Source of the DNA: Bradyrhizobium arachidis | GTDB taxonomy: Bacteria; Pseudomonadota; Alphaproteobacteria; Rhizobiales; Xanthobacteraceae | Length of the DNA: 64,000 bases | Assembly: GCF_024758505.1 (NCBI RefSeq) | Contig: NZ_CP077970.1 | Span: 3,038,001 to 3,102,000 of the forward strand | Reading direction: 5' to 3' | Shown: positions 24,154 to 33,088 of the stretch, piece by piece | Layout: each line of letters opens with the position of its first letter | Position numbering within the stretch: position 1 is the stretch's first letter | Notes under the pieces: generated by a model | What the model was told of the DNA's origin: nothing | Seen by the model: only the letters and a program-made list of their open reading frames with translations | The model's database searches: none | Position numbers and translations under genes: made by a program

Positions 24154-25058
24154 CAGCCGAAGCCCTCAAGACGCCCGTCGTGGCGCAACCGAGCGCGCCG
24201 CCGCATCCGCTGTTGCAGTTCTGGTCCGACTTCACGGCCAATTTCGGCGCCGTGGCGGGCCTCGCCGTGATCGTGGTTCTGGTTCTGCTCGCGCTCCTTG
24301 CCGATGTCGTCGCGCCACATTCCCCGATCCTCACCAACAATGCGGTCTTCCTCAAGCCCCCGTTCTGGCAGCAGGGCGGGTCGATGGCCTATCCGCTTGG
24401 TACCGATGCGATCGGCCGCGATATTCTATCCCGTCTCATCCATGGCGCGCGGCTGTCGCTTCTGATCGGCATTGCGGTGGTCACCTTGTCGGTGGTCGTC
24501 GGCACGATCCTCGGTCTGATCGCGGGTTTCTTCCGCGGCGTGATCGAGATCGCGATCATGCGGCTGATGGACATCACGCTGACGCTGCCGAGCCTTTTGC
24601 TTGCGATCGTGATCGTTGCGATCCTGGGACCAGGCCTGATGAACGCGATGCTGGCGGTCGCGATCGTGCTGCTGCCGCACTATGTGCGGATAGCGCGCGC
24701 CGCCGTGATCAGCGAAGTTTCGAAGGATTACGTCGTCGCGGCCAGGGTCGCAGGCGCCGGCCGGCTTCGGTTGATGTTCAAGGAGGTATTGCCGAATTGC
24801 GCAGCGCCCCTGATCGTGCAGGCGACGCTCGGCATTTCGACCGCGATCCTCGACGCGGCAGCGCTCGGCTTTCTCGGTCTCGGTGCGCAGCCGCCGCTGC
24901 CGGAATGGGGCACCATGCTGGCGGACGCGCGCGAATTCGTGCTGCGGGCCTGGTGGGTCGTCACGCTTCCGGGCCTGGCGATCCTCGTCACCGTGCTGGC
25001 CTTCAACCTTCTGGGCGACGGATTGCGCGACGCGCTCGATCCCAAGCTCAAGCGATAG
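24150..25058 (+). CDS. dppC: Dipeptide ABC transporter permease
   Basis: 302-aa second permease. A cytoplasmic N-terminus of about 35 residues precedes the first helix ([21 protein letters not shown]); then [26 protein letters not shown] and the EAA loop [25 protein letters not shown], all typical of DppC. Translationally coupled to dppB by a four-base overlap. The C-terminus [14 protein letters not shown] is the canonical family ending. Confidence 0.94.
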   Translation: MTAEALKTPVVAQPSAPPHPLLQFWSDFTANFGAVAGLAVIVVLVLLALLADVVAPHSPILTNNAVFLKPPFWQQGGSMAYPLGTDAIGRDILSRLIHGARLSLLIGIAVVTLSVVVGTILGLIAGFFRGVIEIAIMRLMDITLTLPSLLLAIVIVAILGPGLMNAMLAVAIVLLPHYVRIARAAVISEVSKDYVVAARVAGAGRLRLMFKEVLPNCAAPLIVQATLGISTAILDAAALGFLGLGAQPPLPEWGTMLADAREFVLRAWWVVTLPGLAILVTVLAFNLLGDGLRDALDPKLKR

Positions 25059-25076
25059 TTTCCTGAAGTCGATCCG

Positions 25077-26105
25077 ATGCCGCTTCTCGAGATCAAGAAT
25101 CTGTCGGTCGAGTTTCCATCCCAGAACGGGATGGTGCGCGCCGTGGATGGCGTCAGCATGACGCTCGAAAAAGGCGAGGTGCTGGGAATCGTCGGCGAAT
25201 CCGGCTCCGGCAAGAGCGTCGGCATGCTGGCCCTGATGGGACTCGTGCCCTATCCGGGACGCGTCCGGGCCGACAGACTGTCGTTTCAGGGAAGGGATCT
25301 GCAGGCCTTGTCCGACCGCGAGCGAAACGCGCTCGTCGGCAAGGATATGGCTATGATCTTTCAGGAGCCGACGACATCGCTCAATCCTTCCTTCACGATC
25401 GGCTATCAGCTGGCTGAGACGTTGCACATCCATGAAGGGATGGATCGCAAGGCGGCGCGGCGCCGCGTGATCCAGCTCCTGGAGCAAGTCGGCATTCCGG
25501 CGCCGGAGAGCCGGCTGTCGGCCTATCCGCACCAGCTCTCGGGCGGCATGAATCAGCGCGTCATGATCGCGATGGCGATCGCCTGTAATCCAAAACTCCT
25601 GATCGCCGATGAGCCGACGACGGCGCTCGATGTCACTATCCAGGCGCAGATACTCGATCTGCTGCTATCCCTGCAGCGCGATCGTGGCATGGCGCTGATT
25701 CTCATCACGCACAACATGGGCGTGGTCTCGGACACGACCGAGCGCGTCGCCGTGATGTATGCGGGCCAGATCATGGAACAGCGCCCGACGCAGAGCCTGT
25801 TCGCCTCGCCTCAGCATCCCTATACGGCCGCCCTGCTGGCGGCGCGCCCGGAGGCGAGCGATGGCGGACGGCTCGCCACCATTCCGGGCGTGGTGCCGGG
25901 ACTTCACGACCGGCCGACCGGGTGCCTGTTCAGTCCGCGTTGCGGCTATGCGACGCCGCTGGCGGACGAATCGCGCCCCGCGCTGCGTCCCTGGATGGAC
26001 GGCCTGATCCGCTGTCATTATCCGCTCGGCGATTCGACGCGGGAGGAGCGCATCGCGGCCGATCGAAGCGGCGCGCCGATCCCCGAGCACGGGACAGCGT
26101 CATGA
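25077..26105 (+). CDS. dppD: Dipeptide ABC transporter ATPase
   Basis: 342-aa ATPase: Walker [11 protein letters not shown], signature [14 protein letters not shown], Walker [13 protein letters not shown], switch His in ITHNMG. The oligopeptide-type C-terminal extension contains [13 protein letters not shown], where paired Cys residues of this subfamily can hold an Fe-S cluster. Its stop overlaps the dppF start. Function: one of the two ATP-hydrolysing subunits of the importer. Confidence 0.94.
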   Translation: MPLLEIKNLSVEFPSQNGMVRAVDGVSMTLEKGEVLGIVGESGSGKSVGMLALMGLVPYPGRVRADRLSFQGRDLQALSDRERNALVGKDMAMIFQEPTTSLNPSFTIGYQLAETLHIHEGMDRKAARRRVIQLLEQVGIPAPESRLSAYPHQLSGGMNQRVMIAMAIACNPKLLIADEPTTALDVTIQAQILDLLLSLQRDRGMALILITHNMGVVSDTTERVAVMYAGQIMEQRPTQSLFASPQHPYTAALLAARPEASDGGRLATIPGVVPGLHDRPTGCLFSPRCGYATPLADESRPALRPWMDGLIRCHYPLGDSTREERIAADRSGAPIPEHGTAS

Positions 26106-27079
26106 CGGCGCTCGTTACCGCCACCGATCTCAAGCGCAGCTACGAGATCAGGCAGGGCTGGCTTCGTGCCCCGGCACATCTGCAGGCCGTAGGCGGCGTT
26201 TCGTTCGCACTTCAAGCCGGCAAGACGCTGGCGGTGGTCGGCGAGTCCGGTTGCGGCAAGTCGACGCTCGCAAGGCTCGTGACGCTGATCGAGAAGCCGA
26301 GCGCCGGCACGCTGATGCTCGACGGCGTCGATGCGGTCAATCCCCCGGCGAGCGCCGTCAAGACGTTGCGCCGCACCGTGCAGATCGTGTTTCAGAACCC
26401 CTATGGATCGCTCAATCCGCGCAAGCGCATCGGCGCCATACTGGAAGAGCCGCTGATCATCAACACAACGCTCTCGAAGCAGGAGCGGCGCGCGCAAGCG
26501 CTCGACATGATGGCGAGGGTCGGGCTGCGGCCGGAGCAATATGGCCGCTATCCGCACATGTTCTCGGGCGGCCAGCGTCAGCGTATCGCGATCGCGCGCG
26601 CCTTGATGTTGCGGCCGAAGCTGCTGGTTGCCGACGAACCGGTCTCCGCGCTCGACATGTCGGTGCAAGCGCAGGTTCTCAACCTGCTGGTCGATCTGCA
26701 GCGCGAGCTGGGGCTGGCCTACCTCTTCATCTCGCACGATCTCGGCGTGGTGCGTCACATCGCAGATGACGTGATGATCATGTATCTGGGGATCGCAGTC
26801 GAGCACGGACCGAAAGAGCGCATCTTTGCGCGGCCGCTGCACCCCTATGCGCAGGCCTTGCTCGACGCGACTCCAGGCCTTGGCCGCAAACGCCAGCGGA
26901 TCGTGCCGAAAGGCGAGGTGCCTTCGCCGCTCGATCCGCCGAAGGGCTGCGTCTTCTCGACCCGCTGTCCCCATGTGACAGACCTGTGCCGCGCGCAGCG
27001 TCCGCCCTTGCGCCCGCTCGACGGTCGCCTCGTCGCCTGCCATTACGCCGAGCGTTTCCTGGAAGGTCAGGCGGCTTAA
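26102..27079 (+). CDS. dppF: Dipeptide ABC transporter ATPase
   Basis: 325-aa second ATPase: Walker [31 protein letters not shown]-loop region, signature [14 protein letters not shown], Walker [13 protein letters not shown], switch His in FISHDLG, and C-terminal [15 protein letters not shown]. Start is ATG 26102, overlapping dppD by four bases; the longer open frame upstream is an overlap shadow. Completes the dppABCDF set. Confidence 0.94.
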   Translation: MTALVTATDLKRSYEIRQGWLRAPAHLQAVGGVSFALQAGKTLAVVGESGCGKSTLARLVTLIEKPSAGTLMLDGVDAVNPPASAVKTLRRTVQIVFQNPYGSLNPRKRIGAILEEPLIINTTLSKQERRAQALDMMARVGLRPEQYGRYPHMFSGGQRQRIAIARALMLRPKLLVADEPVSALDMSVQAQVLNLLVDLQRELGLAYLFISHDLGVVRHIADDVMIMYLGIAVEHGPKERIFARPLHPYAQALLDATPGLGRKRQRIVPKGEVPSPLDPPKGCVFSTRCPHVTDLCRAQRPPLRPLDGRLVACHYAERFLEGQAA

Positions 27080-27420
27080 CGATCGGCCTGCCAATTAGGT
27101 TCGGTTGCGCGAATTGGGGGCGGGCGTGAGCAATTTAGGAGTCTTCCAATGATGCGATCTTACCCCCGATTTGCCCGACGCGTCAAGCGAAATTCGTAAA
27201 ATACGAATCTTTCGCTATCCGCCCGACCGTCCGGCTACTTTGCATGGGGTTGTTTTCGACATTTCTTGTTGGCCCCGAACGGCCCGCGCAAATTCCTCCG
27301 CGGCAGGGCGACCAACTCCCTCTGATATCGTTCAGATTTCTGTTGTTCGCCGACCCCGCCGCCTCTACCATTCGCCCGCAAGGCAAGCGTGGTGATCAAC
27401 TGCACGAGAGGGAGGTTGCG
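27080..27420. other. Intergenic region upstream of the second Dpp-type operon
   Basis: 341 bases without a credible gene. It holds the inverted repeat at 27186-27216 (separate entry). A frame from 27244 is open in phase with the downstream binding protein, but the ATG at 27421 has the ribosome site, so the upstream part is leader. Confidence 0.6.
27186..27216. promoter_or_regulatory. Operator-like inverted repeat, containing the shared 13-mer
   Basis: ATTCGTA-AAA-TACGAAT (27192-27208) is a perfect 7-bp inverted repeat, flanked by outer arms AGCGAAA and TTTCGCT. It includes the 13-mer AAATTCGTAAAAT also found before dppA. It lies about 210 bases before the binding-protein start and is probably a repressor or activator site. 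Confidence 0.6.
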
Positions 27421-29322
27421 ATGAGCCGTACCCGTGCATTGTTGCTGGTCGCGTGCGTGCTGGTGCCGCAGCTTCTGGTGCTGGCGGGATCGGGCCATGC
27501 CCAGGGCATCCCGCAAAACATTCCCCGGCGCGAGCTTTTGATCCTGGAGAACCCGGAAGGAACCATCAAGAACGCGGGCTGGTTCAACATCTGGGCGATC
27601 AATGCCGGCTCGCAGTCCAATGGGCTGCAGCAGGTCGCGCTCGACACGCTCTGGTACATCGATCCCGAAAGCGGCCTCGACGGGGTCTGGGACAATTCGC
27701 TCGCCGCCGACAAGCCGCAATACAATGCCGATTTCACCGAGATGACTGCAAAGCTGCGCCAGGGCATCTTCTGGAGCGACGGGGTCGAGTTCACCGCCGA
27801 CGACGTCGTCGCGACGGTGACGACCCAGATCAAGAATCCTGCGATGCGTTTCAGCGCAGTGCTCGCGAGCAATGTCGCATCCGTCACTGCGCCCGATCCC
27901 ACCACGGTGGTGTTCAAGCTCAAGAAGCCGAACTCGCGCTTCCACGCCAACTTCACGGTGCGCTGGGGCGCGGTGTGGATCTTGCCCAAGCACGTCTTCG
28001 AGAAGGTCGAGGATCCCGCAAAGTTCGATTTCAACAAGCCGGTCTCGCTCAGTGCCTATGTGCTGTCGAGCTACGATCCTGATGGCAAATGGTACATCTG
28101 GCAGCTCCGCGACGACTGGCAGCGCTCGTCGCTCGGCCGCTTCGGCAAGCCCGGACCAAAATATCTCGCCTATGTCGATCCCGGCCCGCCGGACAAGCGG
28201 GTGATCGCGCAGCTCAACCACGAGCTCGACGTCGTCCACGACATCGCGCCCGAGGGCATGTTTGCGCTCGCCAAGCAGAGCAAGGCGACGCGGGCCTGGT
28301 TCAAGGGTTTTCCGTACGGCCATCCGGACCCGACGCTACCCGCGGTGATCTTCAATACGCAAAACGAGCTGTTCAAAAATCCCGACGTGCGCTGGGCGCT
28401 GGCGCTGCTGATCGACATCAAGGCGGTGTCGATGGCGGCTTACCGCGGCGCTGCCACCATCTCGGCGATCGGCGTGCCGCCGACCGGCACCCATCCGGCA
28501 ACCTATCACCAGCCGATGGAGGCATGGCTGAGGGAGTTTGAGCTCGACACCGGCAAGCGCAAGATCAAGCCGTACGATCCCACGGTCGGCAAGCAGATCG
28601 CCGACATGCTGCGGCCGTCGATGGGCGAGCAGATCCCGTCCGATCCCGCCGACATCGCCCGCGCCTTCGGCATGGGCTGGTGGAAGGCCGATCCGCAAGG
28701 AGCGCAGGAGCTGTTGGAGAAGGCCGGCTTTGCCAAGCGCGGCGGCGCCTGGACCACGCCGGACGGCAAGCCGTTCACCGTTCGCGTCATGGTCGAAGGC
28801 GATCTGCGCCCGGTGATGACGCGCGCCGGCACCATGATCGTGCAGCAATGGAAGCAGGCCGGCATCGATGCCAGGATCGACGTGGCGCAGGGCACGCTGC
28901 CGACCCGCCGCGCCGCCGGCGATTTCGACAGCTTCATCGGCTGGAGCGTCGAGACTTTTGGCGGCCACCAGGATCTGTCCTATTTCCTCGACAGTTGGCA
29001 CTCGCAATTCGTCGCCGCGCCCGGCAAGGTACAGCCGCTGCGCAACTGGCAGCGTTGGTCTAGCCCCGCGCTCGATGGGATCATCGAGCAGATCCGCACC
29101 GTCGGCTTCGACGATCCCCGGTCGATCGAGCTCGGCAAGGACTACGTCAAGCTTGCGGTGAAGGAGATGCCGACCATCCCGCTGATGGCCTACAACGTCT
29201 TCACCGCCATGGACCAGACCTACTGGACGGGATTTCCGACCTCGGACAACCCCTACGCCAATCCGGTCCCGAATTGGGGGAATTCGCGTTACATGTTCGT
29301 CAAGCTCAAGCCGGCCGGTTAG
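27421..29322 (+). CDS. Dpp/Opp-type binding protein for a GH51-linked transporter
   Basis: 633-aa SBP_bac_5 binding protein, larger than DppA. Start ATG 27421 follows GGGAGG; signal peptide residues 1-28 (ending GSGHAQ). The mature part (RRELLILENPEGTIKNAGWFNIW...) and segments such as VRWALALLIDIKAVSMAAYRGAA are typical of the oligosaccharide-type branch found in rhizobia and Thermotogales. Next come two permeases, two ATPases and a GH51 arabinofuranosidase, so arabinose-containing oligosaccharides are the likely cargo rather than peptides. That is inference from gene order. Confidence 0.88.
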   Translation: MSRTRALLLVACVLVPQLLVLAGSGHAQGIPQNIPRRELLILENPEGTIKNAGWFNIWAINAGSQSNGLQQVALDTLWYIDPESGLDGVWDNSLAADKPQYNADFTEMTAKLRQGIFWSDGVEFTADDVVATVTTQIKNPAMRFSAVLASNVASVTAPDPTTVVFKLKKPNSRFHANFTVRWGAVWILPKHVFEKVEDPAKFDFNKPVSLSAYVLSSYDPDGKWYIWQLRDDWQRSSLGRFGKPGPKYLAYVDPGPPDKRVIAQLNHELDVVHDIAPEGMFALAKQSKATRAWFKGFPYGHPDPTLPAVIFNTQNELFKNPDVRWALALLIDIKAVSMAAYRGAATISAIGVPPTGTHPATYHQPMEAWLREFELDTGKRKIKPYDPTVGKQIADMLRPSMGEQIPSDPADIARAFGMGWWKADPQGAQELLEKAGFAKRGGAWTTPDGKPFTVRVMVEGDLRPVMTRAGTMIVQQWKQAGIDARIDVAQGTLPTRRAAGDFDSFIGWSVETFGGHQDLSYFLDSWHSQFVAAPGKVQPLRNWQRWSSPALDGIIEQIRTVGFDDPRSIELGKDYVKLAVKEMPTIPLMAYNVFTAMDQTYWTGFPTSDNPYANPVPNWGNSRYMFVKLKPAG

Positions 29323-29328
29323 CGCGCG

Positions 29329-30339
29329 GTGGGGAAGAGGCGATACCTCGCTTATGCGATCCGGCGGCTGGCGCAGTTCGCGCTCGTGGTCTTCATCGGC
29401 GTCAACCTCGCCTATGTCATCACCCACGCCACGCCGATCGATCCGGTCGAGCAGTCGATCTCGGCGGTCACCTACTATGGCAACACCGCGCCTGCCGCGA
29501 TCGAGCAGATGCGCAGCTCGCTGCGCGAGCTCTACGGCCTGTCCGGCTCGCCGGTCGAGCAGTATCTGGTGTTCTGGAAACGGATCTTGCGTGCTGATTT
29601 CGGTCCTTCGTTGTCGGCATTCCCAACCCCGGTTTCAACCCTGGTCACCCGGGCGCTGCCCTGGACGGTTGGCCTGCTCACGGTCTCGACCATCGTGGCC
29701 TGGGGGCTTGGAACGCTGCTCGGCGGTCTTGCCGGCTACGACCGGACCAATCGCGGGCTGAAGCTGATGGGCGTGGTCGCGATGGGGCTGCACCCGATTC
29801 CCTACTACATCCTGGCGCTGCTGCTGCTGATCGTGTTCGGCTTCCTCTGGCCGGTGCTTCCGATATCGGGCGGTTCGGCGATGAACCTGCCGCAGACGCT
29901 GAGCGTCGATTTCGTCCTCAGCGTCCTACTGCACGCCATCCTGCCCGCGCTCTCGCTGATCCTGATCGGCGTGGGGAGCTGGTTCTTGGGCATGCGCGCG
30001 CTGGTGTCGAACGTCGTGACCGAGGATTACGTCGTCTATGCCGAACTGGCGGGCGTCCAGCCCTGGCGCATCCTGTCGTCCTATGTGATGCGCAACGCGC
30101 TGGTGCCGCAGGTGACGGGGCTTGCCATCTCGCTCGGCGGCATCTTCAACGGCGCCGTGATCACCGAAAAGGTCTTTGGCTATCCCGGCCTCGGCTCGCT
30201 CCTGGTCGATGCGGTCTACGCCGGTGATTATGGCCTCGTGCTCGGCGTCACTACCGTCTCCATCCTCGGCGTCTCCGTCGCCGTGCTCGCAATCGATCTG
30301 CTGTACCCGCTGCTCGATCCCAGGGTGAAGGTGCGCTGA
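29329..30339 (+). CDS. Dpp/Opp-type permease 1
   Basis: 336-aa permease with a GTG start at 29329, six bases after the binding-protein stop. First helix AQFALVVFIGVNLAYVITHATPIDP; EAA loop EDYVVYAELAGVQPWRILSSYVMRNALVPQV; six helices expected. Its stop overlaps the next ATG (TGATG), showing coupling. It is DppB-like in layout but has diverged from the dppB in this window (for example ITHATPIDP in place of LIRLIPGDP). Confidence 0.88.
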   Translation: MGKRRYLAYAIRRLAQFALVVFIGVNLAYVITHATPIDPVEQSISAVTYYGNTAPAAIEQMRSSLRELYGLSGSPVEQYLVFWKRILRADFGPSLSAFPTPVSTLVTRALPWTVGLLTVSTIVAWGLGTLLGGLAGYDRTNRGLKLMGVVAMGLHPIPYYILALLLLIVFGFLWPVLPISGGSAMNLPQTLSVDFVLSVLLHAILPALSLILIGVGSWFLGMRALVSNVVTEDYVVYAELAGVQPWRILSSYVMRNALVPQVTGLAISLGGIFNGAVITEKVFGYPGLGSLLVDAVYAGDYGLVLGVTTVSILGVSVAVLAIDLLYPLLDPRVKVR

Positions 30340-31202
30340 TGACCGCAATCCTGCGCGATCTCTTGCGCCACAACGCCGAATTCCGGATCGGCGCCGTGCT
30401 CGTCGGCGCGGTGCTGCTGCTCTCGGTGCTGGCGAGTTTTTCGCCCTATCCGCCGCAGGACGTCTATGTGGTGCCGCCGGACCTGCCGCCGTCGCCGTCC
30501 CACTGGTTCGGCACCACGTCGCGCGGCCAGGACGTGTTCTGGCAGCTGAGTTTTGCCCTGCGCAACACGCTGCTGTTCGGATGCACCGTGGCCCTGATCA
30601 GCCGCCTGCTGGCGCTCGCGATCGGGCTCCTCAGCGGCTACAGCGGCGGCTGGATCGACCGCGCGCTGATGTCGGTCAACGACACCTTCATCGTCATTCC
30701 CCTGCTTCCGCTCCTCGTGCTGTTCTATTTCGTGATGCGCGACCGCATGTCCTGGCTGATGCTGGCGCTGATCATGGCCTGTCTCGGTTGGGCCTATGAC
30801 GCGCGGCTGATCCGTTCGGTGGCCATGAGCTTGAAGAGCCGCGAATTCACCGAGACCAGCCTGTTCTCCGGCATGACCACGCGCGAGATTTTGGTGCAGG
30901 AGCATCTGCCTTACGTGCTGCCGATCGTCTTCTCGACGACCATGAACAACATGGTCTGGTCGATCGGGCTAGAGGTGACGCTGGCGGTGCTCGGCTTCAC
31001 CGACATCAACACGCCGACCATCGGCGGCATGATCTATTGGGCCAATCAGCACACTGCGATGGTGGCAGGGGTCTGGTGGTGGATCGCCTTTCCGACCATC
31101 GCCGTGATCATGATTTTCATCGGGTTGTTCCTGCTGGCGGTGTCGATGAACGACTATATCGATCCGCGCAGCCGCCTCCGTAGCGTCGGAAGGGCGTCAT
31201 GA
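30339..31202 (+). CDS. Dpp/Opp-type permease 2
   Basis: 287-aa DppC-like permease: first helix GAVLVGAVLLLSVLASFSPYPP, then HWFGTTSRGQDVFWQLSFALRNTLLFG, and an EAA-like loop REFTETSLFSGMTTREILVQEHLPYVLP that lacks the classical Ala-Ala-Gly core, a common feature in sugar-specific Dpp relatives. Overlaps the gene before by one base and the ATPase after by four. Confidence 0.88.
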   Translation: MTAILRDLLRHNAEFRIGAVLVGAVLLLSVLASFSPYPPQDVYVVPPDLPPSPSHWFGTTSRGQDVFWQLSFALRNTLLFGCTVALISRLLALAIGLLSGYSGGWIDRALMSVNDTFIVIPLLPLLVLFYFVMRDRMSWLMLALIMACLGWAYDARLIRSVAMSLKSREFTETSLFSGMTTREILVQEHLPYVLPIVFSTTMNNMVWSIGLEVTLAVLGFTDINTPTIGGMIYWANQHTAMVAGVWWWIAFPTIAVIMIFIGLFLLAVSMNDYIDPRSRLRSVGRAS

Positions 31203-32233
31203 TGCACGCCAAGGCCGCGCAGGCGCAGATGGTGGGCGAGGTCGAGCCGATCCTGTCGGTCCGCGACCTCAGAGCGAGCTATCGGACCAGCCGTTTCGGG
31301 ATCGAACGCGACGTGAGGGCGGTCGATGGCGTCAGCTTCACGGTGCGCCGCGGCGAGATTTACGGGCTCGCCGGCGAATCCTCTTCCGGCAAGACCACGC
31401 TGATCAAGGCGATCGCGGGCGCGGTCAAACCGCCGCTGGAGGTCGTCTCCGGCAGCGTGGATTTCGCATTTTTGCCCGGCTATGGCGGGCTGCATCGTGC
31501 GCCGCCGGCGGAGGTGGCGCGGATTCGCTGGCGGCACTTGTCCTACGTCATGCAGGGCTCGATGAGCGTGCTCAATCCGGTGCGCCGGATCCGCGCGTCC
31601 TTCTACGACTTCGCCTATCCGCATGTCGGCGGAAGCCGGGCGCAGTTCGAGCAGCAGGTCATCGCGCATCTGGCGCGGGTCAGGCTGGACTCGTCGGTGC
31701 TGGCGGCCTATCCGCACGAACTCTCCGGCGGGATGCGTCAACGCGCCACGCTCGCGCTTGCCACCATCTGCCGCCCCGATTTCATCATCGCCGACGAGCC
31801 CACGACTGCGCTCGACGTCGTGGTGCAGAAGGAGGTGCTCGGCATGATCACGGACCTACAGCGCGAGATCGGCGCCTCGGTCCTGTTCGTGACCCACGAC
31901 ATGAGCGTCCACGCCCACGTGGCCGATCGCCTCGGCATCATGTATGCCGGCCGGCTCATCGAGGAGGCCGCGACCGCGGAGATCTTTCGCAATCCGCTGC
32001 ACCCCTATACCAGGCACCTCATTTCGAGCCTGCCCCGAATCGGCGATGATCGGCCCCGTCAGGGACTGGAGGGCGCGCCTCCCAATCTCGCCGACCCGCC
32101 TGCGGGATGCCGCTTTCATCCGCGCTGTCCGTTGGCGATGGAGGTCTGCAGCCGCGAGGTCCCCGCCATGATCGAGGCCGCGCCGGCGCATCGTGTGGCG
32201 TGCTTTGCGGTCAACCGGAGCGATCGGGCATGA
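31199..32233 (+). CDS. Dpp/Opp-type ATPase 1
   Basis: 344-aa ATPase with Walker A GESSSGKTTL, signature LSGGMRQRATLALA, Walker [13 protein letters not shown], switch His in FVTHDM, and C-terminal GCRFHPRCPLAMEVC. All catalytic residues are intact. Overlaps the preceding permease and the following ATPase by four bases each (ATGA type), consistent with one tightly coupled operon. Confidence 0.9.
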   Translation: MMHAKAAQAQMVGEVEPILSVRDLRASYRTSRFGIERDVRAVDGVSFTVRRGEIYGLAGESSSGKTTLIKAIAGAVKPPLEVVSGSVDFAFLPGYGGLHRAPPAEVARIRWRHLSYVMQGSMSVLNPVRRIRASFYDFAYPHVGGSRAQFEQQVIAHLARVRLDSSVLAAYPHELSGGMRQRATLALATICRPDFIIADEPTTALDVVVQKEVLGMITDLQREIGASVLFVTHDMSVHAHVADRLGIMYAGRLIEEAATAEIFRNPLHPYTRHLISSLPRIGDDRPRQGLEGAPPNLADPPAGCRFHPRCPLAMEVCSREVPAMIEAAPAHRVACFAVNRSDRA

Positions 32234-33051
32234 GCGACGTCCTGCTCGATGTTTCAGAGGTCAGCAAGACCTTCGTTCGGGGAGGATTGCTGTCGGGCAG
32301 GCGCATTGCGGCCGTCAGGGATGTGAGTTTTCGGCTCGACGCACGGCGGCCGGAGATTTTGGCTGTTATCGGCGAAACCGGCAGCGGCAAGACGACGCTC
32401 GCGCGGATGATTTTGAATATCGAGACGCCGACCAGCGGCAGGCTGCTGTTCGACGGCGTCGACCTGGCGACGATCCGAACCGGTGCGCGCCGGCTGGCGT
32501 TCATGCACGACGTGCAGCCGATCTTTCAGAATCCGTTCGAAGCCTTCAATCCGCTGAAGCGGCTTGAGCGCTATCTGTTCATGACGCAGCGCCGGTTCGT
32601 GGCGTCCACCACTCAGGTTGCGCCCGAGACGGCCGTCGACGAGGCGCTGCGCAAGGTCGGGCTTTCGCTGAAGGAGGTCAGGCATCGCTATCCGCACGAA
32701 TTGTCCGGCGGGCAGCTCCAGCGGGTCGCGATCGCCCGTGCACTGCTGTCCAATCCCAGGCTGATCGTGGCCGACGAGCCGGTGTCCATGATCGATGCGT
32801 CGCTCCGCATCTCCATCGTCAATCTGTTCAAAGCGCTGCGCGACGACCTCGGCATCTCCATTATCTATGTGACGCACGATCTGGCTACCGCCTATTATGT
32901 CGCCGACCGCATCATGATCATGCAGAATGGGAGCGTCGTCGAAAGCGGCGATGCCAAAACGATTTTGACTGCACCGCAGCAACCTTATTCCCGTCAGTTG
33001 CGCGACGCCGTGCTATTGCCCGATGTCGCGAACCGCGCCGCGTCCGTTTGA
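32230..33051 (+). CDS. Dpp/Opp-type ATPase 2
   Basis: 273-aa ATPase: Walker A GETGSGKTTLA, signature LSGGQLQRVAIARA, Walker B LIVADEPVSMIDASLR, switch His in YVTHDL. Start ATG 32230 overlaps the previous stop. It is shorter than DppF: it ends soon after the nucleotide-binding domain and lacks the C-terminal Cys-containing extension, as expected for some oligosaccharide-type members. Confidence 0.9.
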   Translation: MSDVLLDVSEVSKTFVRGGLLSGRRIAAVRDVSFRLDARRPEILAVIGETGSGKTTLARMILNIETPTSGRLLFDGVDLATIRTGARRLAFMHDVQPIFQNPFEAFNPLKRLERYLFMTQRRFVASTTQVAPETAVDEALRKVGLSLKEVRHRYPHELSGGQLQRVAIARALLSNPRLIVADEPVSMIDASLRISIVNLFKALRDDLGISIIYVTHDLATAYYVADRIMIMQNGSVVESGDAKTILTAPQQPYSRQLRDAVLLPDVANRAASV

Positions 33052-33088
33052 TCCATTTCACCAGCCCGAGGGCGTCAGAGAGAAGCGC

